DNA of 64,000 nucleotides from Perlucidibaca wandonensis (GTDB lineage Bacteria; Pseudomonadota; Gammaproteobacteria; Pseudomonadales; Moraxellaceae). The notes under the pieces were generated by a model. It searched no databases, was not told the origin of the DNA, and was given only the letters and a program-made list of their open reading frames with translations. Position numbers and translations under genes: made by a program. The first letter of the stretch is position 1. Every line of letters starts with the position of its first letter. Positions 44,755 to 54,103 of the stretch are shown piece after piece. The DNA lies in assembly GCF_042677145.1 (NCBI RefSeq), contig NZ_JBHTIT010000001.1:2271472-2335471 (forward strand), in the 5' to 3' direction.

Positions 44755-44840
44755 TGTTCTTTCTCACGCAGATAATCGCTCTCTATAGCAGAGCATTGAC
44801 AGGGGCGCAAACAAAACAGCGTTATTTGCGCGTTAACAAA

Positions 44841-45164
44841 CTATTGTTCGATTAATTCGATGAATCCGTCCTGTATTTGGATGGGAACGCTGAGTAAGGA
44901 CTCTCCTTGGCAGGGGCCGCTAACACAGAGGCCATCTTCAACTTGAAACAACGCGCCATGGTTGCTGCAAATGAGAAAATAGTTCTCGCTGTCCATGAAT
45001 TCGTCGGGATTAAACTCGAGATTAATCCCTAAGTGTGGGCAGCTATTTTGATAAGCGTAGGTTTGGCCATCGCGGTTTACCACGATGACTTCACCAGCTG
45101 GAGAACGAAAGGCGCGGGCCTCATTTTCAACTAAATCGGCGTTGGCGCATAAACGAAAACCCAT
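44841..45164 (-). CDS. Rieske [2Fe-2S] ferredoxin-like protein
   Basis: The 107-residue product has both Rieske motifs, SCPHLGI (Cys42, His44) and CSNHGALF (Cys66, His69), which bind a 2Fe-2S cluster. No signal peptide or oxygenase domain is present, so it is probably a soluble ferredoxin-type protein. It starts 8 nt downstream of the PfkB-kinase gene, in one transcription unit. The partner is unknown. Confidence 0.9.
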   Translation of the reverse strand: MGFRLCANADLVENEARAFRSPAGEVIVVNRDGQTYAYQNSCPHLGINLEFNPDEFMDSENYFLICSNHGALFQVEDGLCVSGPCQGESLLSVPIQIQDGFIELIEQ

Positions 45165-45172
45165 TGCTCCTC

Positions 45173-46168
45173 CTAATCAGCGCTGAGCAGCGCGCGATAT
45201 TGTTCAATACTCAAGCGTGGGCCAAACTGCGACACCACTTGAGCGGCAGTGCGCATGGCTAAGCGTGCGCAATCTTCAAACGTCCAGCGTTGGCTTAAAC
45301 CATACAGCACCGCACCAGCAAAGCTATCGCCAGCGCCTAGTGTATCCACCGGCGTGGCGGGACAGGCAGGCAGTTCTAGCACGCTAGTTTGGGTCCAGAC
45401 CCAAGCGCCGTTTTTGCCACAGGTGATGATGCCGCGCTCAGCCACGCCGCGCAGGGTAATGAGGGCTTGATCAAGGTCATCGCAACCGGCAAAGCCACGA
45501 GCTTCATCTTCGTTGCAAAATAGTAAATCGACGCCATCGGCTAGCAGTGTCTTAAGCTGAGGCAGGAAGTATTGCACCATGGCGGGGTCAGAAAACGTCA
45601 GTGCGCGTTTAACGCCGGCCGCTTTCGCCAGCTCGTGTGCGTGCGCGACGGCATCGCGAGCCGAATCTGAGGTGCACAGATAGCCTTCGATATACAGCCA
45701 TTTGCTGTCTTGCAGCGCTTCTGGGTCGAGCTCGGCGCGCGAGACTTCGGCGGTAATGCCCAAGTAAGTATTCATGGTGCGATCGGTGTCTGGCGTGACC
45801 ATGACTACGCAGGTGCCGGTGACGCCTTCGGGACGTACTTCCTTCAGATTGGTGCTGACATCGGCGGCGAGTAGATCATCGCGATAGAGTGTGCCGAGCG
45901 CGTCATTTGCGACTTTGCAGTGATAGAAGCAGCGAGCACCCATGGCGCTGGCGGCAATGATGCTATTGGCGGCCGAGCCACCGCTGGCCTGCTTTAGGCG
46001 CGGTGCATTAGCATCAAGTGCGTTCAATAGCGCGGCTTGAGCATCGGCTTCAGCCAAGGTCATCACGCCCTTTTCAATGCCGTGCTGGCTCAAGAAGTCT
46101 TCATCAACAGCGTATTCGAGGTCGACTAGGGCGTTGCCAATGGCATAAATATCGAAGCGGCGGCTCAT
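45173..46168 (-). CDS. PfkB-family carbohydrate/nucleoside kinase (adenosine kinase-like)
   Basis: This is a ribokinase-fold kinase of 331 residues. IYAIGNALVDLEYAVDEDFL begins the fold, SGGSAANSIIAASAMGA is the first PfkB signature, and PVDTLGAGDSFAGAVLYG carries the catalytic Asp and anion hole. It resembles proteins annotated as adenosine kinase, but the substrate is not certain. It is divergent from mrcB. Confidence 0.85.
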   Translation of the reverse strand: MSRRFDIYAIGNALVDLEYAVDEDFLSQHGIEKGVMTLAEADAQAALLNALDANAPRLKQASGGSAANSIIAASAMGARCFYHCKVANDALGTLYRDDLLAADVSTNLKEVRPEGVTGTCVVMVTPDTDRTMNTYLGITAEVSRAELDPEALQDSKWLYIEGYLCTSDSARDAVAHAHELAKAAGVKRALTFSDPAMVQYFLPQLKTLLADGVDLLFCNEDEARGFAGCDDLDQALITLRGVAERGIITCGKNGAWVWTQTSVLELPACPATPVDTLGAGDSFAGAVLYGLSQRWTFEDCARLAMRTAAQVVSQFGPRLSIEQYRALLSAD

Positions 46169-46259
46169 GGCGATCTCATTAGTTCAGTGAATTTCAGCGC
46201 GCATTATAGAGATGCTCACGCTTTCTGCCAGATGACAGTGTTTCCGCTACCGCATTGGC

Positions 46260-48602
46260 ATGAGTACAATGCGACCTATTCTCTTTTTGTGGATGTTCTG
46301 CGTGGCCAAAACTCCAGCTTCTAGCGGTCGTTTAAAAACAGCGGCTGTCTTAGTTTTTATGTTGATCGCCTTGATCGGTGTCGTCGGTGGCGGCGCCTAT
46401 ATCATGCATTTAGATAGCATTGTGCGTGAGAAGTTTGAAGGCAAGCGCTGGGCGATTCCGGCCCGCGTTTATGCGCGGCCATTGGTGCTTACTAAGGGTG
46501 AGCAGCTGTCACAGCAAAGCGTTGAGGATGAGCTGCGCCTGTTGAATTATAGGCGCCTCGCCGGTGCGCCTTCTTCTGGCACTTACGATGTTGATGGCAA
46601 TACGCTGTTTATTCATAGCCGTGGCTTTGCCTTTGGCGACGGTCGCGAACCTAGTCAGTTATTACGTATTCGTTTTCAGCAAAATCGTTTGGTGGAGCTG
46701 GCCAGCACACGCGTTGGTCAGCGCGGCAGTGTGCGTCTGGAGCCTTTAGTGATTGGCGGTATTTATCCTAGCCAAAACGAAGATCGCATTCTGATTCAGT
46801 TAAAAGAAGCGCCGCCGCATCTAGTCGATTCATTATTGGCCACTGAAGATCAGCGCTTTTATCAGCATATTGGCATTTCGCTGCGCGGTATTATGCGCGC
46901 AGTCTGGGTCAACATTACTAGCGGTCAGGTACGCCAAGGTGGCAGTACGCTGACGCAGCAGCTTGTGAAAAACTTCTACCTAAGCGATGAGCGTTCACTC
47001 ACACGTAAAGTCAATGAAGCCCTGATGGCGTTGCTGCTTGAGGCGCATTACAGCAAGTCTGAAATTTTAGAAACCTATCTCAATGAAGTGAATCTTGGTC
47101 AGCAAGGCACTCGCTCAATTAATGGTTTTGGCTTGGCTGCGGAGTTTTATTTTGGCCAGCCATTGTCGGAGTTGTCTTTGCCGCAAGTGGCGTTACTCGT
47201 TGGCATGGTAAAAGGCCCCTCGTATTACAATCCGCGCCGTAACCAAGAGCGTGCCCTGCAGCGCCGCAACATCGTGCTCGATAACTTATATCGTGAAGAT
47301 AAGCTCAGTGCGCCCGATCGTGATGTCGCGATGAATAAGCCCTTGGGCGTAATTGCCAAACCATCGGCATCGAACAATTTATATCCTGACTTTCTCGATG
47401 TTGTGCGCCGACAGCTGCGCGAAAGCTATAAATCAGATGATCTCACCAGCCAAGGGCTGAGCATTTACACCACGCTAGATCCACGGGTGCAAAATGCTGC
47501 TGATGCCGCCCTGCGCGATACCGTCGCACGTCTTCGCAAGCAAGGCCGCAAGCTAGATAAGCTAGAAGGGGCTGTGCTAGCAGCTGATCTGCGCAGCGGC
47601 GAACTGCGTGCCTTAATTGGCGGTACGGGTGTTTTTACTGGCTATAACCGCGCCATCGATGCCTCGCGCCAAGTTGGCTCATTGCTGAAGCCAGCTATTT
47701 ACCTCACAGCATTGAGCACGGGCCAATACACCTGGCAAACCCCGATTAGTGACGATCCCGTAGAAGTGGTGAGTGATTCCGGTAAGCGCTGGGAACCACA
47801 AAACTACGATAAGCAAAGCCATGGCTCGGTACCATTGCGAACGGCTTTGGCTAGCTCGTATAACCAAGCCGCTGTGCGCTTGGGCATGACCGTTGGCTTG
47901 CCTGCCTTCATCAATACATTGCGTCAGCTCGGTGTTGAGGGTGACCTGCAAAGCTACCCATCGTTACTACTAGGTGCTTTGAATCAATCGCCAATACAGG
48001 TTTTACATTTGTATCAGGTCTTGTTGACTGGTGTGCGCTCACCGATTCAGAGCATTCGTGAAGTCGTTGATTCTGACGGCCAGACTTTGCAACGCTTTGC
48101 CGGTGAGCGTCGACAAGTCGTTGATCCCGCCGATACCTATGTTCTGCATTATGGCCTTGAGCAGGTCGCGCGCGCTGGTACAGCAGCGTCGGCGTATCGG
48201 CGCTTGCCGAGCAGCACAGTAGTTGCCGGCAAGACAGGCACAACGAATGACTTGCGCGATAGCTGGTTTGCTGGCTCGGCTGGCGATCTGCTTGGTGTGG
48301 TTTGGCTAGGCCGTGACGACAATAGCTCCACTGGTCTATCGGGCGGCACAGGCGCATTGCCGGTATGGACCGATATGATGGCGCGTTTATCGCCAAGTTA
48401 TCATGCGCCTGATATGCCTGCCGATGTGGCGTGGGAATGGCTAGATCCATCAACAGGTCGTCTAAGTAATGCTGAGTGTGGCGGTGTGCGCATCCCCGTG
48501 GCGGCTAAATCGCGGCCACAAGAAATGACGCCATGTGCCACTGGCGGCATCCCCGGCTTCATCGACTCCATGGTCGATGGCGTGATGAATCTATTCCGCT
48601 GA
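46260..48602 (+). CDS. mrcB: Penicillin-binding protein 1B, bifunctional peptidoglycan synthase
   Basis: This protein polymerises and cross-links peptidoglycan. The 780-residue product has a short cytoplasmic N-terminus, a transmembrane helix (about 27-48), a UB2H-like region with RVYARPLVL, and the GT51 domain with catalytic Glu196 in TEDQRFYQHIG. The transpeptidase domain has Ser474 in SLLK, an SSYNQA motif and KTG at 658. A GTG at 46302 (start VAKTPASS) is an alternative start. Neither start has a good Shine-Dalgarno. The last 12 bp overlap the end of the convergent DUF3108 gene. Confidence 0.95.
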   Translation: MSTMRPILFLWMFCVAKTPASSGRLKTAAVLVFMLIALIGVVGGGAYIMHLDSIVREKFEGKRWAIPARVYARPLVLTKGEQLSQQSVEDELRLLNYRRLAGAPSSGTYDVDGNTLFIHSRGFAFGDGREPSQLLRIRFQQNRLVELASTRVGQRGSVRLEPLVIGGIYPSQNEDRILIQLKEAPPHLVDSLLATEDQRFYQHIGISLRGIMRAVWVNITSGQVRQGGSTLTQQLVKNFYLSDERSLTRKVNEALMALLLEAHYSKSEILETYLNEVNLGQQGTRSINGFGLAAEFYFGQPLSELSLPQVALLVGMVKGPSYYNPRRNQERALQRRNIVLDNLYREDKLSAPDRDVAMNKPLGVIAKPSASNNLYPDFLDVVRRQLRESYKSDDLTSQGLSIYTTLDPRVQNAADAALRDTVARLRKQGRKLDKLEGAVLAADLRSGELRALIGGTGVFTGYNRAIDASRQVGSLLKPAIYLTALSTGQYTWQTPISDDPVEVVSDSGKRWEPQNYDKQSHGSVPLRTALASSYNQAAVRLGMTVGLPAFINTLRQLGVEGDLQSYPSLLLGALNQSPIQVLHLYQVLLTGVRSPIQSIREVVDSDGQTLQRFAGERRQVVDPADTYVLHYGLEQVARAGTAASAYRRLPSSTVVAGKTGTTNDLRDSWFAGSAGDLLGVVWLGRDDNSSTGLSGGTGALPVWTDMMARLSPSYHAPDMPADVAWEWLDPSTGRLSNAECGGVRIPVAAKSRPQEMTPCATGGIPGFIDSMVDGVMNLFR

Positions 48603-49802
48603 GTCGTCGCTAGCTGCGGGCGTCTTATTGCCTATTAAGGCGTCCTCTGCAGTGGGTTCGGGCACTGGTGGCGACTCGGTAGTGCTTGGTTCCGGCAGTG
48701 CATTAGTGTTGCCAATGATCTCAGGCAACATACTCTCCGGCAGCGCATCCTCGCTTGCCGAGGTGGGTTCAAACACTACATCTTTGCCAAACACAGCCTT
48801 GCCATCGAACATCAGAGTCATCACTGCCATTTCTAGGATATTGCCCTTGCTATCGGGGCCGCGAAACTTCACTGGGAAATTACGCAGGCCTGGCGCTAGC
48901 CAGATGTCGTAACCGCTTTGGCGCGTGCCATCGCTGCGAATGCGTGAACCAGTGAGATGAATGGTGCGCAGTACGCCGCCAGGCAGCTTAAGTTGATCTT
49001 CAGAAATGATATTAAGTGCAATTTCATACACGGAGCTACCCGTGGTGACCATGAGGCGTTTTTCAGCCTCGCCGCTATAGCTCACAGCCACGTGGTAGGG
49101 CAGGCTTGCCATGTCTTGAAAGTCGGGAGTTATTGGCGCCGTCTCTCGATGTCCAGCCTTGCCATGTATTACCACACCGGCGTCGCGATCAAAGTCTGCG
49201 TACTGCTTCAGGTCGTTATTCAGTAGGAGGCGGTAATGCTCGGGGTGTAAACCTTCTGGCGAAACCTGACCCTCACTGCTGAGCGTAGCGGTGAAGCCGA
49301 ATTTGCTAGCATTGTTGATGATGGCGTAGCGAAAGCCTTCCATAAACCATTGCTGGGTGAGCTTGAGCTGGAAGCCGTAATAGCTCGCACGCTGCAGAGC
49401 GGTGACTTGCACTGGAAAGCTTGGTGCTGGCTCAATGATTTCAGGCGCCGGAGCATCAGCAACGATCTCATTGAGTAAGTCGTCACTGATGGTGGGCTCG
49501 GTAGCTTTGACGATAATTTCAGGCTTGGGAGTCGTCTTTGGCTTGGCCGCTACAGGCTTGGCTTGCTCAACGATTACCGGCGCATCTGGCTTGAGTAAAT
49601 ACACCACCGGCCATTCGCTTTCTGGCGTAGGTTTGGCGAAGGCAAGTTTGACGCGCTTGAGCTCTTCGGCAGGTTTTTTCGACAATACTTCATCGCTGCT
49701 TTCGTCCTGCCACGGCCATGACCATTCGATATCGTTGAATGTCAGCACATGCGCCAGCGCCGATAGCACAATAGCTATGCAGAGACGCTGGCGGCCTGTC
49801 AT
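48591..49802 (-). CDS. DUF3108 domain protein
   Basis: The 403-residue product has a hydrophobic N-terminal segment (CIAIVLSALAHVLTF), probably a membrane anchor, then a Pro/Lys/Ala-rich linker (about 60-130) that could span the periplasm. A beta-rich domain follows (about 130-350) with FKLTQQWFMEGF-like and FRGPDSKGNILEMAVMTL segments, as in DUF3108 proteins, and a Pro/Glu/Thr-rich acidic tail. Function is unknown. It lies 3 nt after hemL, in a tight minus-strand unit, and overlaps the mrcB end by 12 bp. Confidence 0.75.
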   Translation of the reverse strand: MTGRQRLCIAIVLSALAHVLTFNDIEWSWPWQDESSDEVLSKKPAEELKRVKLAFAKPTPESEWPVVYLLKPDAPVIVEQAKPVAAKPKTTPKPEIIVKATEPTISDDLLNEIVADAPAPEIIEPAPSFPVQVTALQRASYYGFQLKLTQQWFMEGFRYAIINNASKFGFTATLSSEGQVSPEGLHPEHYRLLLNNDLKQYADFDRDAGVVIHGKAGHRETAPITPDFQDMASLPYHVAVSYSGEAEKRLMVTTGSSVYEIALNIISEDQLKLPGGVLRTIHLTGSRIRSDGTRQSGYDIWLAPGLRNFPVKFRGPDSKGNILEMAVMTLMFDGKAVFGKDVVFEPTSASEDALPESMLPEIIGNTNALPEPSTTESPPVPEPTAEDALIGNKTPAASDDSAE

Positions 49803-49805
49803 GAC

Positions 49806-51095
49806 TTAGCGACGAGTCGCCATCAGCGCGCGTTCAGCTGCGGCGATGGTATTGCTAATGTCAGACTCGGTGTGCGCGATAGAGACAAAACCCGCCTCGA
49901 AAGCCGACGGTGCCAAATACACGCCCTCAGCCAACATGGCGTGGAAGAATGCCTTGAAATACTCGGTGTCGCCCTGCGTTGCCTCGGCAAATGACCACGC
50001 CGGCGTTTCGCTGAAAAAGAAGCCAAACATGCCGCCAATATGATGCGTGCTGATGGGTACGCCAGCCTTACGACCTGCAGCCTCGAGACCTTCGCAAAGC
50101 GCTTTCGTGCGCGCGCTTAGTTGCTCATGAAAGCCGGGCTGGCGTATGAGCGACAGTGTTTTTAAGCCAGCACGCATGGCAATTGGGTTGCCCGAGAGCG
50201 TGCCAGCTTGATAAACCGGGCCTAATGGCGCGATACATTCCATGATGTCGCGACGGCCACCGAAAGCGCCTACTGGCATGCCGCCACCAATGATTTTGCC
50301 CAGCGTGGTGATGTCGGGTTTAACGCCATAAAGCGCTTGCGCACCGCCGAGAGCAACGCGGAAACCAGTCATCACTTCATCAAAAATAAGCACGCTGCCG
50401 GATTGATCGCAGACTTCGCGCAGGCCTTGCAAGAAGCCAGGACGCGGCGGAATCAAATTCATATTGCCGGCGACAGGCTCAACGATGATGCAGGCAACCT
50501 TGTCGCCATGCTCGCGGAAATAATCACGCACGGCATCGAGGTCGTTGTAGGGCAGAGTAATGGTGTGTTGCGCAATGCTGGCGGGCACGCCGGCAGAGCT
50601 TGGCACGCCTAAAGTTAGTGCGCCTGAGCCGGCCTTCACCAGCAGCGAGTCGGAGTGGCCGTGATAGCAGCCTTCAAATTTCACCAAGACATCGCGGCCG
50701 GTAAAGCCGCGCGCTAGGCGAATGGCGCTCATGGTGGCCTCGGTGCCAGAGCTGACCATGCGCACTAAATCCATCGATGGCATGAGTTCACAGACGATGT
50801 CCGCCATTTCCACTTCAACTTCCGTTGGCGCGCCAAACGATAAACCTAGTGTTGCCGCTTCTTGAACTTCGCGAATCACATCGGGATGAGCATGACCCAA
50901 AATCGCTGGACCCCATGAGCAGATATAGTCGATATAGCAATTGTCATCGGCGTCAAAAAGGTAGGCACCTTGAGCGCGCGAGAAAAATATCGGGTTACCG
51001 CCGACGCCACGAAAAGCGCGCACGGGCGAATTCACGCCACCGGGAATATGTTTGCAGGCGGCGGCAAAAAGCGCTTCGGATCGATTACTGCTCAT
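49806..51095 (-). CDS. hemL: Glutamate-1-semialdehyde 2,1-aminomutase HemL
   Basis: HemL makes 5-aminolevulinate for haem from glutamate-1-semialdehyde with PLP. The 429-residue product has FVSSGTEATMSAIRLAR-type block, FEGCYHGHSD, LIFDEVMTGFRV, and the PLP lysine in TTLGKIIGGG (Lys267). Its start overlaps thiDE by 4 bp. Confidence 0.97.
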   Translation of the reverse strand: MSSNRSEALFAAACKHIPGGVNSPVRAFRGVGGNPIFFSRAQGAYLFDADDNCYIDYICSWGPAILGHAHPDVIREVQEAATLGLSFGAPTEVEVEMADIVCELMPSMDLVRMVSSGTEATMSAIRLARGFTGRDVLVKFEGCYHGHSDSLLVKAGSGALTLGVPSSAGVPASIAQHTITLPYNDLDAVRDYFREHGDKVACIIVEPVAGNMNLIPPRPGFLQGLREVCDQSGSVLIFDEVMTGFRVALGGAQALYGVKPDITTLGKIIGGGMPVGAFGGRRDIMECIAPLGPVYQAGTLSGNPIAMRAGLKTLSLIRQPGFHEQLSARTKALCEGLEAAGRKAGVPISTHHIGGMFGFFFSETPAWSFAEATQGDTEYFKAFFHAMLAEGVYLAPSAFEAGFVSIAHTESDISNTIAAAERALMATRR

Positions 51096-52498
51096 TGGGT
51101 GTAAATCTCTTGGGTCAGGCGCTGACTGCGCGTGAGGGTGTCATCGCTGCGCCAGAGCTCGCTAATAACTGCGATGGCATCGGCGCCAGCATTGCGGATA
51201 GGCGCGATAGTATCGACGCTAATGCCGCCAATCGCTACCAGCGGCAGGGAAAATTCTGCGCGTGCGGCGCGTAAAATATCGAGGCTGCAAAGTTGCGCCT
51301 GAGGCTTCGTGGGTGATGCGAACATGGCGCCAAACGCAAGATAGTCTGCGCCGGCGGCGACAGCATTTCGGGCAAGGCTTAAATCATTGTGGCAAGTAAC
51401 GCCGATAATGGCGGCTCGCCCCAATACAGCACGCGCATGCGCCACTTGGCCATCACTTTGGCCAAGATGGACACCGTCGGCGGCGGTAGCTTGAGCTAGC
51501 GCAATGTCATCATTGACGATAAACATAGCGCCGAATTCGCGGCACAGCGCGGCTAACGCCGAGGCTTCCAGCAAGCGCTTAGCCTGATCTGAGCTTTTAT
51601 CGCGATATTGCAGCACACGAACGCCGCCGATCAGCGCTAAACGCGCCTTCGTCAGCAGCTCATCGCCAAGGCTGGCATCGGTAATGGCATAGATGCCGTG
51701 AATGCGCATAGGCCTTTGCGTTAGAGCAGCCAAGCGGTTTGGAATGAATTGGCCAGTATCGCGAGGCCGGTCGGCGTGCAGCAGAGCTTGGCGCACAAAG
51801 CTTTCGGTCAATGGTGCGGCGTCGCGCACAGAAAGCCCGCGTGCCATCGCCGCACTTAATGTTGCCGCCAGTGTGCAGCCCGAGCCGTGAAACTCACCAT
51901 CGAGCCGAGCTTGTGATGTCTCTAGTGTTAGCTCACCATCTATATAAAGTCGATTGACTAGCTGATTGCCGGGCTCGTGACCGCCAGTTACCCAAATAGC
52001 CGATGCGCCAGCTTGGCTTAATACACGGATCGCCTCGGCATCATCTTCGCAGGCAGCGAGGCGGCGTAGCTCCAATGTATTCGGCGTGATCACCGCTGTT
52101 TGTGGCAGCACGGCGACCAATGCGGCGCGTAAATCATCGTGCGCTAAGTTGCCGCCGGCGTTGGCTGAGAGCACAGGGTCGAGCACCACCGGAATGTGCG
52201 GATGCTTGGTCAGAAGCGCGAAAATAGCCTCAACCACAGCTCGCGAGCCCAGCATGCCAATTTTTGCCGACACCACATTCAGGTCAGCCAGCACCGCTTC
52301 AGCTTGAGCAATGAGTAGCTTGGTATCGACCAATGAGAAGTCATAAACGCTTTGGCTGTCCTGCACCGTGAGTGCAGTGCACACCACGGCCGCATGGCCA
52401 CCAAGGCCAGCAATCGCTTCAATGTCTGCTTGCAGGCCGGCGCCGCCGGAAGGGTCTAGGCCAGAAAAGCATAAAGTCACTGGGCGCATGGAATTCAT
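51092..52498 (-). CDS. thiDE: Bifunctional HMP/HMP-P kinase and thiamine-phosphate synthase (ThiD-ThiE fusion)
   Basis: The 468-residue fusion combines two consecutive thiamine-pathway enzymes. Residues 1-260 are ThiD, with LCFSGLDPSGGAGLQADIEA and the anion-hole motif GSGCTLAATLS (about 206). Residues about 264-468 are ThiE, with YAITDASLGDELL, VLQYRDKS, VNDDIALAQATAADGVHLGQSD and GVTCHNDL. It could start at the second Met (residue 4). It overlaps hemJ and hemL by 4 bp each. I see no TPP riboswitch; the gene is inside an operon. In Pseudomonas thiD and thiE are separate neighbours of hemL. Confidence 0.95.
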   Translation of the reverse strand: MNSMRPVTLCFSGLDPSGGAGLQADIEAIAGLGGHAAVVCTALTVQDSQSVYDFSLVDTKLLIAQAEAVLADLNVVSAKIGMLGSRAVVEAIFALLTKHPHIPVVLDPVLSANAGGNLAHDDLRAALVAVLPQTAVITPNTLELRRLAACEDDAEAIRVLSQAGASAIWVTGGHEPGNQLVNRLYIDGELTLETSQARLDGEFHGSGCTLAATLSAAMARGLSVRDAAPLTESFVRQALLHADRPRDTGQFIPNRLAALTQRPMRIHGIYAITDASLGDELLTKARLALIGGVRVLQYRDKSSDQAKRLLEASALAALCREFGAMFIVNDDIALAQATAADGVHLGQSDGQVAHARAVLGRAAIIGVTCHNDLSLARNAVAAGADYLAFGAMFASPTKPQAQLCSLDILRAARAEFSLPLVAIGGISVDTIAPIRNAGADAIAVISELWRSDDTLTRSQRLTQEIYTQ

Positions 52499-52917
52499 AT
52501 GGGTTTCACCACCACCAAGATCACAATGACGACCAAGGCCAGCACCGGCAATTCATTGAAAATACGAAAATAGCGACTGCTGTGCTGGCTACGCCGCTCC
52601 GCCAAAGCAATGCGCAAGTGGTTGCAATAGAAGTGATAGGCCAAGAGCAGGAGCACCAACGCAAGCTTTGCGTGCAGCCAAGCTTGATGGCCATATGCCG
52701 GCCATACCAACACCAATAGCCAGAGGCCGAGCACGACGCTGGCAATCATCGAGGGCATCATAATGCCGTTGTATAGACGCCGCGCCATGATGACGAAACG
52801 ATCATGGCTGATCTCATCCTGACTTTCGCTGTGATAGACAAATAGTCGCGGCAAATAAAATAGGCCAGCAAACCAGCACACCACAGCGATGATATGAAAG
52901 GCTTTAATCCACAGCAT
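52495..52917 (-). CDS. hemJ: Protoporphyrinogen oxidase HemJ
   Basis: HemJ is a small membrane enzyme of haem synthesis that oxidises protoporphyrinogen IX. The 140-residue product has four hydrophobic segments, the N-terminal LWIKAFHIIAVVCWFAGLFYLPRLFVYH with the conserved His, and HAKLALVLLLLAYHFYCN. The operon continues as thiDE-hemL-DUF3108, so two haem-pathway steps are co-expressed. It is divergent from argC. Confidence 0.9.
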   Translation of the reverse strand: MLWIKAFHIIAVVCWFAGLFYLPRLFVYHSESQDEISHDRFVIMARRLYNGIMMPSMIASVVLGLWLLVLVWPAYGHQAWLHAKLALVLLLLAYHFYCNHLRIALAERRSQHSSRYFRIFNELPVLALVVIVILVVVKPI

Positions 52918-53071
52918 GAACGTCTCCTAGCAAGGCCCGCAGTCTGCCAATAATGGCGGCGCTAGGCTAGTTGGCAAGAAAAAACACTAGGAACGTTTGC
53001 CCTATGGCCGTGGTTTCCCGATAATCCTTGGCCTGTCTGAAGTTTTTCAAGCCAGCAAGCGAGGAGCAGTC

Positions 53072-54103
53072 GTGATAAAGGTCGGAATTGTAGGTGGCAC
53101 GGGTTATACCGGTGTTGAATTACTGCGCTTATTAGCGCTGCATCCTGAAGTTGAGCTGACGGCGATTACGTCGCGTGGCGAGGCGGGTCAGGCTGTATCG
53201 GCGCTTTATCCGAACCTACGCGGCTATGTCGACATCGCTTTCTCGGAACCATCCACTGCTGTTTTGTCGACATGCGACGTAGTCTTTTTTGCCACGCCCA
53301 ATGGCATTGCCATGAAGCAAGTGCCCGAGTTGCTGGCCGCCGGCGTGCGTGTCATTGACTTGGCCGCCGACTTTCGCATTAAAGATCCTGTGGAATGGGC
53401 GAAATGGTATGGCATGGAGCACAGCTGCCCACACCTGCTCACCGAGGCCGTCTACGGTCTGCCTGAAGTCAATCGCGAGGCCATTAAAGGTGCGCGCCTG
53501 GTTGCGAACCCTGGCTGCTACCCAACGTCAGTGCAACTTGGTTTTCTGCCTTTGATCAATGCTGGTGTCATTGCTACAGATGCGCTCGTGGCCGATGTGA
53601 AGTCGGGTGCTTCCGGCGCTGGCCGTAAAGCTGAGATTGGCACGCTGATGGCCGAGGCCGGCGAGAGCTTCAAGGCTTATGGCGTTGCTGGTCACCGCCA
53701 CTTGCCCGAAATTAAGCAAGGCTTGGCGCTAGCACATGGTGCTCCGGTTGGCTTGACGTTTGTGCCACATTTATTACCAATGATTCGCGGGATTCACTCT
53801 ACGCTTTATGCGCGCTTGATCAAGCCTGTGGACGACTTGCAGGCACTGTTTGAGGCGGCCTATGCAGATGAGCCTTTTGTCGATGTCATGCCAGCCGGCA
53901 GCCTGCCAGAAACTCGTAGCGTTCGTGGCGCCAATACTTGCCGTTTGGCGGTTTATCAGCCTCAAGGTGGCGACACCGTCGTCATACTTTCGGTCATCGA
54001 CAACCTAGTTAAAGGTGCCGCCGGCCAAGCCGTACAAAACATGAACCTGATGTTTGGCTTTGATGAACGTATGGGCCTAGCGCACATTGGCTTGTTACCC
54101 TGA
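53072..54103 (+). CDS. argC: N-acetyl-gamma-glutamyl-phosphate reductase ArgC
   Basis: ArgC catalyses the third step of arginine synthesis. The protein has 343 residues with the Rossmann motif GIVGGTGYTGVELL, FFATPNG, DLAADFR, the active-site Cys in ANPGCYPTS, and GHRHLPEI. An upstream ATG at 52997 is in frame. The GTG at 53072 is favoured because GAGGAG lies 5 nt before it and the product then starts MIKVGIVGG, as expected. The next gene starts on the last base of the stop (TGATG). Confidence 0.97.
   Translation: MIKVGIVGGTGYTGVELLRLLALHPEVELTAITSRGEAGQAVSALYPNLRGYVDIAFSEPSTAVLSTCDVVFFATPNGIAMKQVPELLAAGVRVIDLAADFRIKDPVEWAKWYGMEHSCPHLLTEAVYGLPEVNREAIKGARLVANPGCYPTSVQLGFLPLINAGVIATDALVADVKSGASGAGRKAEIGTLMAEAGESFKAYGVAGHRHLPEIKQGLALAHGAPVGLTFVPHLLPMIRGIHSTLYARLIKPVDDLQALFEAAYADEPFVDVMPAGSLPETRSVRGANTCRLAVYQPQGGDTVVILSVIDNLVKGAAGQAVQNMNLMFGFDERMGLAHIGLLP

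Noticed and set aside
51702..52307. TPP riboswitch in or near the thiDE gene
   Set aside because: The gene is internal to an operon overlapping hemJ and hemL by 4 bp, and I saw no THI-box motif in the hemJ upstream gap.
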